Assembly (NCBI GenBank): GCA_029838195.1
Contig: JALGVJ010000007.1
Location: 62,001 to 126,000 of the forward strand
Direction of reading: 5' to 3'
DNA: 64,000 nt
DNA from: Promethearchaeota archaeon
Lineage (GTDB): Archaea > Asgardarchaeota > Lokiarchaeia > Sigyniarchaeales > SOKP01
In this document: piece by piece, positions 16,940-27,126 of the stretch
Layout of the letters: every line of letters begins with the position of its first letter
Numbering within the stretch: the first letter of the stretch is position 1
Translations under genes and position numbers: made by a program
Notes under the pieces: model-generated
What the model saw: the letters and a program-made list of their open reading frames with translations, nothing else
Databases searched by the model: none
Told to the model about the DNA's origin: nothing

Positions 16940-19645
16940 ATGATTCACGCACCAAAAGAGTTGAAATGTGAATATTTAAAAGATCCTATCAATATTGATG
17001 TTCCTCGTCCTCGTTTTTCATGGATTTTAGAGCACGAGGAACGGGCTCAAATACAAAGAGCATATCAAATCATTGTTTGCTCTTCTAAAGAAAATGCTGA
17101 AAAAGAAATTGGTGATCTTTGGGATTCAAAGCGAGTAGAATCGGAACAAATCACAAACATTTCTTATGGAGGAAAGGAATTATTAAGTAATCAAATTTAC
17201 TATTGGCGTGTAAAATGGTGGGATAAAAATGAAAAAGAAAGCAGTTATAGCAAGATAGCTACCTTTCAAACGGCTTTATTAAAAGAAACGGATTGGATTG
17301 GTAAATGGATAACTATAAAAGAAGTTTTGGAAAAATCTACAAGAAAAAAATTATTAAAATCTACAAAAGTCAAAGGTTTCTCGGGACGTATCAAGTTATT
17401 TCCCGCGTTTTATTTTAGAAAAGAGTTTTCTGTAGAAAAACCCATTAAAAAGGCGAAATTACACGTTTGCGGCTTAGGATATCACGAAGTACACGTAAAT
17501 GGAAAAAAAATTGGGACTCATGTCCTTGATCCTGCTTGGATAGATTATGATAAACTGGCGTTATACTCTACTTTTGAAATAACGGAAGAACTACAAGATA
17601 AAAATGCGATTGGGGTAATAGTGGGAAATGGTCGACAGCTATCTGCCTATGGCTATGATTTTCCTAAATTGATCCTTCAACTTCACGTAAAATTTTTGGA
17701 TGGCTCCGAAATCCTCATCGCAACTGATGAAACGTGGAAAGTATCCATTTCAGGGCCAATTCGTGAAAATGGAATTTATTATGGGGAAAACTATGATGCT
17801 CGGTTAGAAATGCCCGGTTGGGATGAACTTGACTTCGATGACGGTTCTTGGGATTTTGCCGTGCCCGTAAAAGGACCCAAATTAGCTGCTCAACTCATGC
17901 AGCCCATAGAAATTACCCACATCCTGCGACCTGAGAAAATGTTTAGCCCAAAACCCAGAATCTACATTTTTGATTTTGGACAAAATTTTACCGGGGTTGT
18001 TCGATTAAAAGTGAGAGGCCCCAGAGGTCAGCAAGTAAAAATCCGCCATGCAGAACTCCTCAATAAAGATGGAACGTTAAACATGGGCACTATTCAAGAA
18101 GCTCGAGCCACGGATGTTTATACGCTCAAAGGAAATGGATTAGAAGTTTATCAACCACGTTTTACGTATCATGGCTTTAGATATGTAGAAATCACGGGTT
18201 ATCCTGGAATACCAAAATTAGAGGATATTGAAGGCCTTTTTTTCCATACAAACGTGCCTATGATTGGCACCTTTCATTGCTCGGATCAATTGATCAATAA
18301 AATTCATGCAAATATAATTTGGGGTCAGTTAAGCAACTTGATGAGCATACCTACCGATTGTCCTCAGAGGGCTGAACGCCAAGGCTGGATGGGTGATGCC
18401 CAATTAACAGTAGAAGAAGCGATCTATAATTTTGACATGGCACGATTTTATACAAAATATCTTCGTGACATTCAATTGTGTCAAAAAGAAGATGGAAGCA
18501 TTTCTGACGTAGTACCTCCTTATTGGAAATTATATCCCGCAGATCCCGCATGGGGCTCGGCATATATTACTTTTGCTTGGTATTTATACTGGTATTATAA
18601 TGATAAAGAAATCCTAAAAATGCATTATCCTTACTTGAAAAAGTATATAAATTTCTTGACCGGTAAAGCCGAAAATCATCTTCTCTTGAATTTAAAAAAG
18701 TATGGCGATTGGTGTCCGCCCGGTTCCATCCACCCAAAGCGAACGCCCTTAGAGCTCACGTCTTCTTGGTACTATTATCACGACACGCTATTATTATCAA
18801 AAATTTGTGAAATTTTGGGCCGTGAAAATGATCACGAGGAATTAAAAAACCTTGCGGAAGCCATTAAAAATGCTTTCAATCAACGCTTTTTAAGTTATGG
18901 GTATGAATCGAAGAAGATCTTTAAAGCCGAATTCACACCAAACCAAACATCAAATATTTTACCCCTCTATCTCGATATGGTTCCGGATAAGAAAAAAAAA
19001 CAAGTCATTTTACTTTTATTAACTAGCCTTGAGAAAGACTGTGATTATCATGTTGACACGGGGATTATTGGTACTCGCTATTTATTTGAAGTCCTATCGA
19101 AAATCGGGCGGGATGATGTTGCCTATAAAATAATCACGCAAGAAAGTTATCCCAGTTGGGGCTACATGATTAAAGAGGGTGCAACGACCTTATGGGAGCG
19201 ATGGGAAAAATTAGGAGAGGGTGGAATGAATTCACATAATCACATCATGCTTGGAAGCATCGATACGTGGTTTTACAAAACTTTGGCGGGAATCAGGGCA
19301 GCAGAACCCGGATGGAAGAGACTTGAGATAAAGCCCTATATTAATAATGAATTAACCCATGTTTCTGCTTCCTTAAACACGTATCGTGGATATATTAGCG
19401 TGTCTTGGGAAAAAGTAGAAAATAGCGTGAAAATAACCCTTTTTATCCCCGTTAGTTGTAGCGCTATTTTATCAATTCCACGCATTCATGAGAACATGGT
19501 GATTAGAGAAGGAGAAGCAATTATATATGAAAAGGATTCCGTTCCAAATGAATCGAAGGGCATGAAATATAGAGATTTTGATGAGAAATACGTCCATTTT
19601 GAGGTGGGCTCGGGATTTTATCAAATCGTGGTGGAGAAAAAATAG
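16940..19645 (+). CDS. Alpha-L-rhamnosidase, GH78
   Basis: This 901-residue protein has the complete GH78 layout: an N-terminal Fn3-like sandwich (PRPRFSWIL near 23, IYYWRVKWWD near 86), the Bac_rhamnosid_N domain (about 155-325), an accessory sandwich, an (alpha/alpha)6 barrel from about residue 440, and a C-terminal beta domain. The conserved catalytic block DCPQRAERQGWMGDAQ holds D473, E479 (expected general acid) and D486. A second acidic motif, TTLWERWE near residue 755, holds the expected general base. No signal peptide is present, so it probably acts inside the cell on imported rhamnosides and feeds rhaA and rhaB. It converges with the GH20 gene. Confidence 0.95.
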   Translation: MIHAPKELKCEYLKDPINIDVPRPRFSWILEHEERAQIQRAYQIIVCSSKENAEKEIGDLWDSKRVESEQITNISYGGKELLSNQIYYWRVKWWDKNEKESSYSKIATFQTALLKETDWIGKWITIKEVLEKSTRKKLLKSTKVKGFSGRIKLFPAFYFRKEFSVEKPIKKAKLHVCGLGYHEVHVNGKKIGTHVLDPAWIDYDKLALYSTFEITEELQDKNAIGVIVGNGRQLSAYGYDFPKLILQLHVKFLDGSEILIATDETWKVSISGPIRENGIYYGENYDARLEMPGWDELDFDDGSWDFAVPVKGPKLAAQLMQPIEITHILRPEKMFSPKPRIYIFDFGQNFTGVVRLKVRGPRGQQVKIRHAELLNKDGTLNMGTIQEARATDVYTLKGNGLEVYQPRFTYHGFRYVEITGYPGIPKLEDIEGLFFHTNVPMIGTFHCSDQLINKIHANIIWGQLSNLMSIPTDCPQRAERQGWMGDAQLTVEEAIYNFDMARFYTKYLRDIQLCQKEDGSISDVVPPYWKLYPADPAWGSAYITFAWYLYWYYNDKEILKMHYPYLKKYINFLTGKAENHLLLNLKKYGDWCPPGSIHPKRTPLELTSSWYYYHDTLLLSKICEILGRENDHEELKNLAEAIKNAFNQRFLSYGYESKKIFKAEFTPNQTSNILPLYLDMVPDKKKKQVILLLLTSLEKDCDYHVDTGIIGTRYLFEVLSKIGRDDVAYKIITQESYPSWGYMIKEGATTLWERWEKLGEGGMNSHNHIMLGSIDTWFYKTLAGIRAAEPGWKRLEIKPYINNELTHVSASLNTYRGYISVSWEKVENSVKITLFIPVSCSAILSIPRIHENMVIREGEAIIYEKDSVPNESKGMKYRDFDEKYVHFEVGSGFYQIVVEKK

Positions 19646-19681
19646 TTAGAACGTTAATTTTTAAAAAATATTTTTTATTTT

Positions 19682-22345
19682 TTATCCAAAGGGATTCATG
19701 ATTTCATAGGCCTGTTGGATCATTTTTTCTATTCTTTTTTCGCCTCTTTTTCCCAGCATTTGTCGAAGAGTATCATACTCATGAGACTCGATGCCAAAAT
19801 AATCTTGGGTTAGAGATTTTTCTCCTTTCAAGAGATTTGGCTTGAAAATATCGCCATTTAGGGCGGGAGGTCGTCCATGAGAGCAAGCATTAGTCCATGA
19901 CTCATCATTAAAATCGAGCCGTGTCCATTCAAGAGTAGAAAAATATTTATCTTTACATCCTTTCCAGGAGCTATCTGAGCGTAGTTCCAGCATGGTGTCA
20001 TCGTGGAGAAGAATTTGTCCATATACATTTATAGCTCCTTTATAATATTCAAAATTATACGCTTCTATAGAAATTACATTCTTTCCTTCCTTCAAATGAT
20101 TAGTTATATCAAAAACTCTAGTTCTATAGAGAATGGGAAGAATGGCAAATGTAGTTCTTCCCGAGACGCTTCCAATATACATGCCATTCACATGAATTTT
20201 CATGTGCGTACACGCAAGGCATTGGATCAATGCTTTTTTAATAGGTCGTTCAACATGGAATGTTTTTCTAAAATAGCGCGGTTCAATGGGAGAAATTTTC
20301 TCATTTACCCAAATCCACTCAGAAGAAAGATAGGGGTCTTCATGCCAAGTGTTTTTGGCAAGTTGGTCTATCTTATTCTCATAGGCTCTAATTAAAAAAT
20401 CAAATAATTCAAGATTGTAATCCAAGCAAGGTCTTTTTGCTTCCCTCAACCATAATCTTTCATATTCATTTTTTAACGAATTTATTTTTTCTTTCAGTTC
20501 ATTGAGTTCAGAGATGAGCTGATTTTTTAAATCGACATTTTTTTTCATTTCTTCAATGGAATTTGATATTTTGAGCGATAAATTTACTTTTTCGGAATAT
20601 ACTCGTGCCATTTGGGCATTAAATTTAAGAATTTCATAGATATCTGATTCAAAATGAATAGTGAATTTTAATTTTTCATGTAATTCAATGCATTTGAAAG
20701 CTGCATTACCCAGTTCTTCATGATTTTTAATGGGCGGGGAAAATTGTTCCGTAGGAAAGGGATGCTTGAAAAAATACGTGTAGAAAGAAATGAAAATGAA
20801 TTCTGGTTCCACTTTAAAAAATGAGTTTAAATCATCTAAACCCAGCAGCAAATTTGAGAAATCCTCTAAAGATTCTTTTCTTATTCCATGATAGAGAAAT
20901 CCGTATTTATTCAAAAAATCTTCATAATTAAAGCCCTCTACCGTCCATGACACGGCTCCCGTCAATATACCACCGAGATATTCCACCCCTCTTAGAGTAT
21001 AATATCGATAATCTCCCCAATTGGATGTTAGCAACCCCAAACATCCTTTATCCTTATTTTCCTTAGCCTCTCGTGCCATGTTCATGATATTAATGCTTGC
21101 ATTTCTATAATTAGGAAAGATTCTCTGCCAATTTAGCATGGACGGGCTTGCTATGACTTTGAAGCCTTTTTTCACGTACTCTTGGATTTTTGGATACTTC
21201 TCTTTTGGAGCATAATCCCAATACATTAATATGATATCCTTGTTCATTTTTTCTATAATTTCCTTGTCATCTCTAATAAAATCCTCATACATGATGACAT
21301 GCATGTTTCCATGCTTCCGAGCGATTTGATATACTTTTTCATAATGATATAGTAAGGCCAACTTGCCTTGAGATTCAAATAATTGTTTTGAACGATATTT
21401 TCCAATATCGAACGTCTCATCACAGCCCACATGAAAATATTTAGTGGATAAGCACTTGCTAAGTTCTGCGATATAATCATTTAATAGATCGTACACCCGG
21501 GGATTGGAGATGTTAAAACATTTGGCTCCTGGAAATTCTCCCAATGGTTCATAGTTTTCATGTATTAAAATATTATCCACGTGGCCGAGACATTGAAAGA
21601 TGGGCACTAATTCAATGAATCTCTTTTTTGCAAATTCATCCAATTCTCTTAATTCTTCTGGTGTTAATGCACCTCTTTTCTTCCCTATATCAGGGTGGAG
21701 CGGATGAGCAAACATGTCTTCTAAGTAGAGGAAATAAAAATTAATTTTATAATGACTTAATAGTTTCATGTATCGTTTTGCTGATTCAATCGTGAATATT
21801 TGTCCCCGTGCGATATCGTCAGTGATGCCTCGCATTTTTAGATCCGGATAATCCTCGATTCGAAGGTTAGGAATAGATAAGGCATTTGGAACCTCTTTCG
21901 TCCTCTCCTCTTCCTTGAGATTCAAATAACTATTTTTAATTATTTGAATTAACGTCTGAACGCCGTAAAATAATCCCTTTTCGTAGGGAGATTGAATGAT
22001 TATTAAATCCTTTTGTATTACAAGAGCATGTGCCTCCTCATCTTTTTCTTGAAATTGGAAGTCATTTCCCCGAGTTTCCAAGATGATTCTATCCTCCTCA
22101 GAAAGTGGGGCGAATTTTATCCGGAAAGAAGAAATTGCTTTTAGAAAATCATTTATTTCTCTCAATAAAAACATGAAATACTCGTGTTCTATATTAAAAG
22201 GCGATGCCTGACAGTCTGAGGACATCAATGACCCAACTCCCTCATTCAAAAACGAAATTTTCTTGGGCCGGGGTAATAGTATAGGGAATTCTTCAAAATG
22301 ATCATCTATTGGAGTTAAATTTTTAATTACAAATCTTTTTATCAT
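19682..22345 (-). CDS. GH20-family hexosaminidase-like enzyme with C-terminal rhamnosidase-type sandwich
   Basis: An N-terminal GH20b-like domain (EKGLFYGVQTLIQII near residue 137, counted from a possible TTG at 22390) is followed by a TIM barrel that starts with MRGITDDIARGQ near 186. The barrel contains the catalytic Asp-Glu pair of GH20 in HVGCDETFDIG (D324-E325). This pair normally supports substrate-assisted cleavage of N-acetylhexosaminides. A helical linker rich in Glu and Lys (about 600-690) leads to a beta-sandwich (about 700-840) resembling the Bac_rhamnosid_N domain of the neighbouring GH78 protein (RYFRKTFHVERPIKKA, IHVNG). The ATG at 22345 was chosen over the TTG because GGGAG lies just before it. 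No signal peptide is evident. The natural substrate is unknown. Confidence 0.82.
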   Translation of the reverse strand: MIKRFVIKNLTPIDDHFEEFPILLPRPKKISFLNEGVGSLMSSDCQASPFNIEHEYFMFLLREINDFLKAISSFRIKFAPLSEEDRIILETRGNDFQFQEKDEEAHALVIQKDLIIIQSPYEKGLFYGVQTLIQIIKNSYLNLKEEERTKEVPNALSIPNLRIEDYPDLKMRGITDDIARGQIFTIESAKRYMKLLSHYKINFYFLYLEDMFAHPLHPDIGKKRGALTPEELRELDEFAKKRFIELVPIFQCLGHVDNILIHENYEPLGEFPGAKCFNISNPRVYDLLNDYIAELSKCLSTKYFHVGCDETFDIGKYRSKQLFESQGKLALLYHYEKVYQIARKHGNMHVIMYEDFIRDDKEIIEKMNKDIILMYWDYAPKEKYPKIQEYVKKGFKVIASPSMLNWQRIFPNYRNASINIMNMAREAKENKDKGCLGLLTSNWGDYRYYTLRGVEYLGGILTGAVSWTVEGFNYEDFLNKYGFLYHGIRKESLEDFSNLLLGLDDLNSFFKVEPEFIFISFYTYFFKHPFPTEQFSPPIKNHEELGNAAFKCIELHEKLKFTIHFESDIYEILKFNAQMARVYSEKVNLSLKISNSIEEMKKNVDLKNQLISELNELKEKINSLKNEYERLWLREAKRPCLDYNLELFDFLIRAYENKIDQLAKNTWHEDPYLSSEWIWVNEKISPIEPRYFRKTFHVERPIKKALIQCLACTHMKIHVNGMYIGSVSGRTTFAILPILYRTRVFDITNHLKEGKNVISIEAYNFEYYKGAINVYGQILLHDDTMLELRSDSSWKGCKDKYFSTLEWTRLDFNDESWTNACSHGRPPALNGDIFKPNLLKGEKSLTQDYFGIESHEYDTLRQMLGKRGEKRIEKMIQQAYEIMNPFG

Positions 22346-22525
22346 GAACTCCCACTCATAAATGTTGAATGTATTAATTATAAAAGTCAAGCGGTAATAA
22401 AAGTTTTAATAGAAAAAATAAAATGTCAAAATAGAATAGAACATGTTTATTAAAAAAAGCACTCTCAAGGTCTCACGATTTAAATATCATTAAAAAAGAC
22501 AAGAAAAAAAATTGGCGGAGATTCT

Positions 22526-23209
22526 TCATGGGGGTTTAGAACTGGTTAAGAGTCTCATGATATAATCAGCCACCCCTTCGATTGAATCTGAGATTGCTTC
22601 AATTATATCCATCGTATTGCCTACAGTGAAAATTGTAAAGGCATTCACGTGGAATTCCGTTTCTTGAAAACTCTTTCGGAGGGCAATATTTAATATATCT
22701 ATTTCGTGTTCAATGCTATTAATCTCTCTTGCATAATCTTTTACATTTTTTCTTTCGCCAAGTAAGTCCATTACAATTTTATCGAGAAATTCCACACATT
22801 TTTCGGTTTTCGCCATCATCTCTAAGATAATTGATTTGCTTTCTTCGCTACATTCCTCCCAAAATTTAAAAGGAATGGTATTTATTCTACGGGCTACTCC
22901 TGTAGCACAATCCGCCACTCCATCTTGCCTTCTAATTAAATGAGAAAGGTCCATTCGGACACTGGAGGATAATTCTCCCGAAGAGATTTCTTTTTGTATT
23001 TTCCTTCTAAGTTCATCGGCTTCTTTCTCAATTTTATCAACAATTTTAAATTTTTGATGGGCCTCTTCCACTTTCTTATCCTTAATGAGGAGCTGAATTC
23101 CTATATTTAGTTCCCGCACACAATCTTGAACTTTTTTAGCGTGAGAAATAGATTTCTCTAGTACAGAGGCCGCTGTTTTTAATTTAAAATATTCTATAAG
23201 TGACCCCAT
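22526..23209 (-). CDS. PhoU-like DUF47 protein, partner of the phosphate transporter
   Basis: This 227-residue all-helical protein matches the DUF47/TIGR00153 family, whose members are PhoU-like and are usually encoded beside PiT transporters. The typical features are the internal three-helix repeats, the IEKEADELRR segment near residue 61 and the paired second-half IEHEIDILN segment near 167. These are the equivalents of the metal-binding E-x-x-x-D motifs of PhoU. It probably regulates the transporter by contact with its cytosolic face. It is the last of three leftward genes and starts 77 bases after the PiT stop. Confidence 0.87.
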   Translation of the reverse strand: MGSLIEYFKLKTAASVLEKSISHAKKVQDCVRELNIGIQLLIKDKKVEEAHQKFKIVDKIEKEADELRRKIQKEISSGELSSSVRMDLSHLIRRQDGVADCATGVARRINTIPFKFWEECSEESKSIILEMMAKTEKCVEFLDKIVMDLLGERKNVKDYAREINSIEHEIDILNIALRKSFQETEFHVNAFTIFTVGNTMDIIEAISDSIEGVADYIMRLLTSSKPP

Positions 23210-23286
23210 TGTTTTTCTTATTTTTCTTTCTTTAGCATGTATTTCATTACTTTTCTATATATTATTTCATTCTAAATAAGTTTAAC

Positions 23287-24315
23287 TTAAAAAAAGCCAT
23301 TAAGGAGAAACATGTAATAAATAACTCCCGCAAATAGAGCGGCCATGGGAAATGTAAGTACCCAAAACACAGCCATTTTTGCAAATCCTTTATAATCAAC
23401 TTCCTTCTTTTGTGCAATATTCATCCCTAAAATACAGAATACAATTACATGACTATGAGAAATAGGAAGCCCCAAAAACGTGCAAATCATGAGGATAATA
23501 GCAGAAGATAATTGAATAATGAACCCTTCACTAGGACGGGCTTCGGTCATGTGAGAGGCTAAATTTTTTATAACAAATCGTCCAACTAAAAAAATCCCTA
23601 AAAAAACAAAAATTCCACAAATTACCACGTAAAATTGATATTCTCCCCATGTTAATGATTCATTATTATAGAGACCATAAAAAATGCCAATGCATTCTGC
23701 AGAGTTACCCCCCACCCAGATTTCAGCAAATATTACCGCTAAAAAGAGCAACCAATTAAATCTTTTTTCACTTTTTTCGATCATAGTTAATCCTTTTAAC
23801 CGGGAAAGGATCAATTTGGCAATGATCTTGAAAAGGATAAATGTTATTAATAATCCGAACAAGGGTGATAAGAACCATCCAATTACTACATTCAAAAGTT
23901 TTGTATAATTAAATGCTTGTTCAATCCTCAAATCTTTATAAAATAAAGCATAAACGATAACAACTCCGAATATGCTTCCAACAGTGCTATGCGTAGAGGA
24001 TAAAGGAATTCCCGAGAGACTTCCAATAATTAACCATAAAATAGAACTAATTAATACTGCCAATAACATGAAAGTCGTGTATTTGATACCAGGTCCTAAA
24101 ATATCCGCGCCTACTGTTTTCCCCACGCCTCTACTAAAAAAAATCATTCCAAAACCGGCAGCCAACCCACCTAATAAAAGAGCCGTTCGAAATTTAATTA
24201 CACCAGAGCCTACTAATGGAGCGAGAGTTTCATCATTGGCACCTATGGAAAAAGCAAGAGATATGCCCATTACAATTAGAACTTGAATTAGAATTAATGT
24301 AAGTTGATCAGCCAT
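23287..24315 (-). CDS. pit: PiT-family inorganic phosphate transporter
   Basis: This 342-residue membrane protein has about ten hydrophobic segments and the inverted duplicated signature of PiT symporters. The first signature is SIGANDETLAPLVGSGV near residue 24 with SSTHSTVGSIFGV near 105. The second is GGNSAECIG near 202 with ISHSHVIVF near 285. It takes up phosphate with H+ or Na+. The usual GANDxxN has Glu in this protein where Val or Ala is more common. Flanking PhoU-like genes on both sides in the same direction suggest a regulated three-gene unit. It lies 22 bases after the upstream gene. Confidence 0.92.
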   Translation of the reverse strand: MADQLTLILIQVLIVMGISLAFSIGANDETLAPLVGSGVIKFRTALLLGGLAAGFGMIFFSRGVGKTVGADILGPGIKYTTFMLLAVLISSILWLIIGSLSGIPLSSTHSTVGSIFGVVIVYALFYKDLRIEQAFNYTKLLNVVIGWFLSPLFGLLITFILFKIIAKLILSRLKGLTMIEKSEKRFNWLLFLAVIFAEIWVGGNSAECIGIFYGLYNNESLTWGEYQFYVVICGIFVFLGIFLVGRFVIKNLASHMTEARPSEGFIIQLSSAIILMICTFLGLPISHSHVIVFCILGMNIAQKKEVDYKGFAKMAVFWVLTFPMAALFAGVIYYMFLLNGFF

Positions 24316-24337
24316 CGTTTATCTCTTAAAAAATAAT

Positions 24338-25000
24338 TCATTCAAAAATCAAGTATTTTGTTGCAAGAAATTGAATGTATTCTGAAAAATTCTTTAAGTG
24401 ATCTGCCAGCATCATTATTCCTTCAATGAATTCTTTAAGATATAAAAAAGTTCTGGAAAGATAATCCATATCGTAATTCCAGAGAGTGGTCAAGAGTTTC
24501 CATTCTGCTTTCCTCATCCGCCTTCTTTCTTCTTTAATATTTTCACAGAGATCCCGAGATTTACTCAAATCCGTAGAAATAAACTTGATCGCTTCCGTAA
24601 TGTTCATGGAAAGCATTTTAAGAGATTTTAAAATGTTTTGAACTTGAAGCTTAAAATTTTCATCCGGAAAAATGACTCTATATATTAATAATTTATGAGC
24701 TAAATATTCTCCAATATTTTTAGTATCATTAATTTTTCTAAAGACTTTTAACCTATCCGCCTTCGAAAACATTAACTTAGTTTTAAAAATTTTTGATTCA
24801 AAAGTTTTTTTTATCTCTTCTTCTTTTGCGGTTTCTATTACGGACTTTAAACTTTTTTCAAAATTGTCAAAATCCTCTTCCACCAAATATTCAATTCCTT
24901 GAATGAGGAGTAAATTTTGGTCATTTATAAACTCGGCAAATAATTCTGTAAGTTCATCAACATTTAATTTTTTGAGATCTAGCGTCTCTAATTTATTCAT
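24338..25000 (-). CDS. Divergent PhoU/DUF47-like helical protein
   Basis: This 220-residue protein appears entirely helical, with a repeated pattern of charged helices resembling DUF47 (ESKIFKTKLMFSKADRLKVF near 68, NIGEYLAHKLLIY near 95, SRTFLYLKEFIEG near 180). It lacks clean E-x-x-x-D metal motifs. Its place as first gene of a leftward unit with the PiT transporter and a canonical DUF47 protein supports a PhoU-type role. The identification is weaker than for the gene at 22526, and it could instead be a lineage-specific helical regulator. Confidence 0.6.
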   Translation of the reverse strand: MNKLETLDLKKLNVDELTELFAEFINDQNLLLIQGIEYLVEEDFDNFEKSLKSVIETAKEEEIKKTFESKIFKTKLMFSKADRLKVFRKINDTKNIGEYLAHKLLIYRVIFPDENFKLQVQNILKSLKMLSMNITEAIKFISTDLSKSRDLCENIKEERRRMRKAEWKLLTTLWNYDMDYLSRTFLYLKEFIEGIMMLADHLKNFSEYIQFLATKYLIFE

Positions 25001-25353
25001 GATAAGAACAGTATTTTTATTTTTATTTTTATTTTTTAATTTTAAAGACCCACGTGTTTAAAAATCATTTATTTTTTAAATTGTTTATAATTTTGAATTT
25101 CAATTATTAGTGCACATTAATAAACTACAAGTTTTTGAAAAAACATTTAATTCAGCTTGAGGATTAGTACAAGCATGGTTTCTTGCTTCTTAAAACTCAA
25201 ATCCAGAATATTGAAAAACTCTTGAGGCAAATATAAGAAACATGTTTCTCTTTTCGTCCAATTTTACAAGGAAACCCTAGATTCACATTTAATCATGAAA
25301 ATAATAAAGAAAGATCCGTGAATAATTAAAAAAAAATATGTAATAAGTTAAAA
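25001..25353. other. Intergenic region, no gene seen
   Basis: A 353-base AT-rich stretch between two leftward genes. At 25012-25042 it carries a simple TTTTTA-type repeat, directly upstream of the PhoU-like gene. The promoter of the phosphate unit must lie here. No RNA gene or clear operator was recognised. Confidence 0.35.
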
Positions 25354-26769
25354 TTAAAGAGCTGGACGCTTATCTTGCCACGGTGCTAACTTTTCGAATG
25401 CTCTGGAAACTTGAAGCACCAGTAAATCTTGAAAACGATTACCGATTATTTGCATGCCAATAGGTAATCCTTCTTTTGACCAGCCACAGGGAATGGATGC
25501 AGCAGGCAACCATGTAAGATTTAAGGGAAAAGAAAAGGCCTGCCAAGCTGTTGGAGAGACATTTTTTCCATTGATTTGAGGGGGAAACATCAGCCCTAAT
25601 TTGAATGCAGGAATGGCAGTCATCGGAGTTATGAGAATATCAATTTCTTTAAAAATTTGATAAAAGGTTTTATATATTTCTTTTCTCTGATTTAGCGCTC
25701 GCATTATGGCCATTCCATCATAGCCTAATCCAGCCTCTACCAATTTAATTAATTCCGGATCTAATTTATCTCGCCATTCATTAAGCTTAGGTTTTAAATC
25801 ATAAGCTAACATTGACGTCCAAAGGGTATAAAAACATAATTCCGGTTTTCGTAATTTCATCTTAATCTCTTCTACAGTCCAGTTCAATTGTTCCAATTTT
25901 TTTACTGAATTCAATACGGCTTCTTTAACTTCCTCATCTACGACTTTAGCATATCCTAAATTCATGGAAAATCCAATCTTAAGCTTTTTGGGTGTTTCTT
26001 CAATTTTATCGAAATAGTTGATGGGATCGGCCGGAAGAGAATATCTATCTCCGTGATGAGATCCTTTCATGGCATCTAACATGAGAGCTGCATCTTTCAC
26101 GTATCTGACGATGGGGCCAATGTGAGAGAGCGTGTGTCCCATGAAATAAACACTGGGATAAACGGAAACACGCCCGAAACTTGGTTTTAGACCATATAGT
26201 CCACAGAAACAAGCAGGGATTCGAATAGAGCCTCCTCCGTCTGAACCTTGTGCCAAAGGACTCATTCCTGCAGCTACGGCAGAGGCGGCCCCACCACTGG
26301 AGCCTCCAGAAGTACGAGTAAGATCCCATGGATTTTTCGTTGTTCCAAATAGATAATTATCTGTGACTCCTTTAAATCCAAATTCTGGCGTGTTGGTTTT
26401 TCCTAGTAGTACGATACCCGCATCTTTTAACCGAGAAACATAAACCGTATCTTCCGTTGGCATAAAATTTTCATAAATTTTTGATCCAAAAGTAGTTCGT
26501 ATTCCTTTTGTCAAGGCCAAATCCTTAATTGATGTGGGGATTCCGTTGAGGATTCCAATTTTTTCTCCCTTTTTTACTTTTTCATCCGCAGTTTTAGCCA
26601 TTTCTCTTGCCAAATCGAAAGTTGGAGTACAATAGGAATTCAAAAGGGGATTATATTTTTCAATGCGTTCAATGATGATTTCTGTGAGTTCTTGTGACAA
26701 TAGCTCTTGAGTCTCGATTTTTTCTTTCATTTTCCAAGCGGGTAAAAAACAAATATCTTCTTTACTCAT
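25354..26769 (-). CDS. Amidase-signature family hydrolase
   Basis: This 471-residue protein is a full amidase-signature enzyme with the Ser-cisSer-Lys triad in place: K82 in IPTSIKD, the cis-serine in [11 protein letters not shown] (S158) and the nucleophile S181 in [11 protein letters not shown]. It hydrolyses an amide of unknown identity. The absence of gatB or gatC genes nearby, and a C-terminal region ending LAPWQDKRP, are closer to stand-alone amidases such as indoleacetamide or fatty-amide hydrolases than to GatA. It has no signal peptide. It stands alone, separated by more than 350 bases from the genes on each side. Confidence 0.88.
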   Translation of the reverse strand: MSKEDICFLPAWKMKEKIETQELLSQELTEIIIERIEKYNPLLNSYCTPTFDLAREMAKTADEKVKKGEKIGILNGIPTSIKDLALTKGIRTTFGSKIYENFMPTEDTVYVSRLKDAGIVLLGKTNTPEFGFKGVTDNYLFGTTKNPWDLTRTSGGSSGGAASAVAAGMSPLAQGSDGGGSIRIPACFCGLYGLKPSFGRVSVYPSVYFMGHTLSHIGPIVRYVKDAALMLDAMKGSHHGDRYSLPADPINYFDKIEETPKKLKIGFSMNLGYAKVVDEEVKEAVLNSVKKLEQLNWTVEEIKMKLRKPELCFYTLWTSMLAYDLKPKLNEWRDKLDPELIKLVEAGLGYDGMAIMRALNQRKEIYKTFYQIFKEIDILITPMTAIPAFKLGLMFPPQINGKNVSPTAWQAFSFPLNLTWLPAASIPCGWSKEGLPIGMQIIGNRFQDLLVLQVSRAFEKLAPWQDKRPAL

Positions 26770-27126
26770 TTACTTTTTTTTCCTCCATTTTTTAATATTA
26801 TGGGAGAATGATAATTGACCGAGAAGTTTTTAGATTTATAGTATTAAGCACGTCTTCGCTTAAAAATATCATGTAGTTAAATCTAAATTATTTAGAAATT
26901 ATTTAAATTTACGCATAAATATTCCAATCAATTACGTGCATAAATTTTATTAGAAAGCGAAAGATTTCTGGTGATTAACTTTTTGTTTTAAAATTAACGA
27001 AAATTTAAAAAATAAAAAAAATTCTTTACAAACTAAAGTTCGCTTCTAATCACTAAAATTTTTTCCTTTAATTATAAGATGGATTATATCAAGGGAAAAA
27101 GAAAATAAATAAATCTTCAACTGCTT
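26770..27126. other. Intergenic region, no gene seen
   Basis: A 357-base AT-rich stretch between two leftward genes. The A-rich run at about 27001-27020 would read as oligo-T on the minus strand and may help end the GH106 transcript. Otherwise nothing was recognised. Confidence 0.35.

Noticed and set aside
25354..26769. GatA subunit of the tRNA amidotransferase
   Set aside because: No gatB, gatC or gatE is nearby and the C-terminal region resembles stand-alone amidases. Family membership alone does not support the GatA name.
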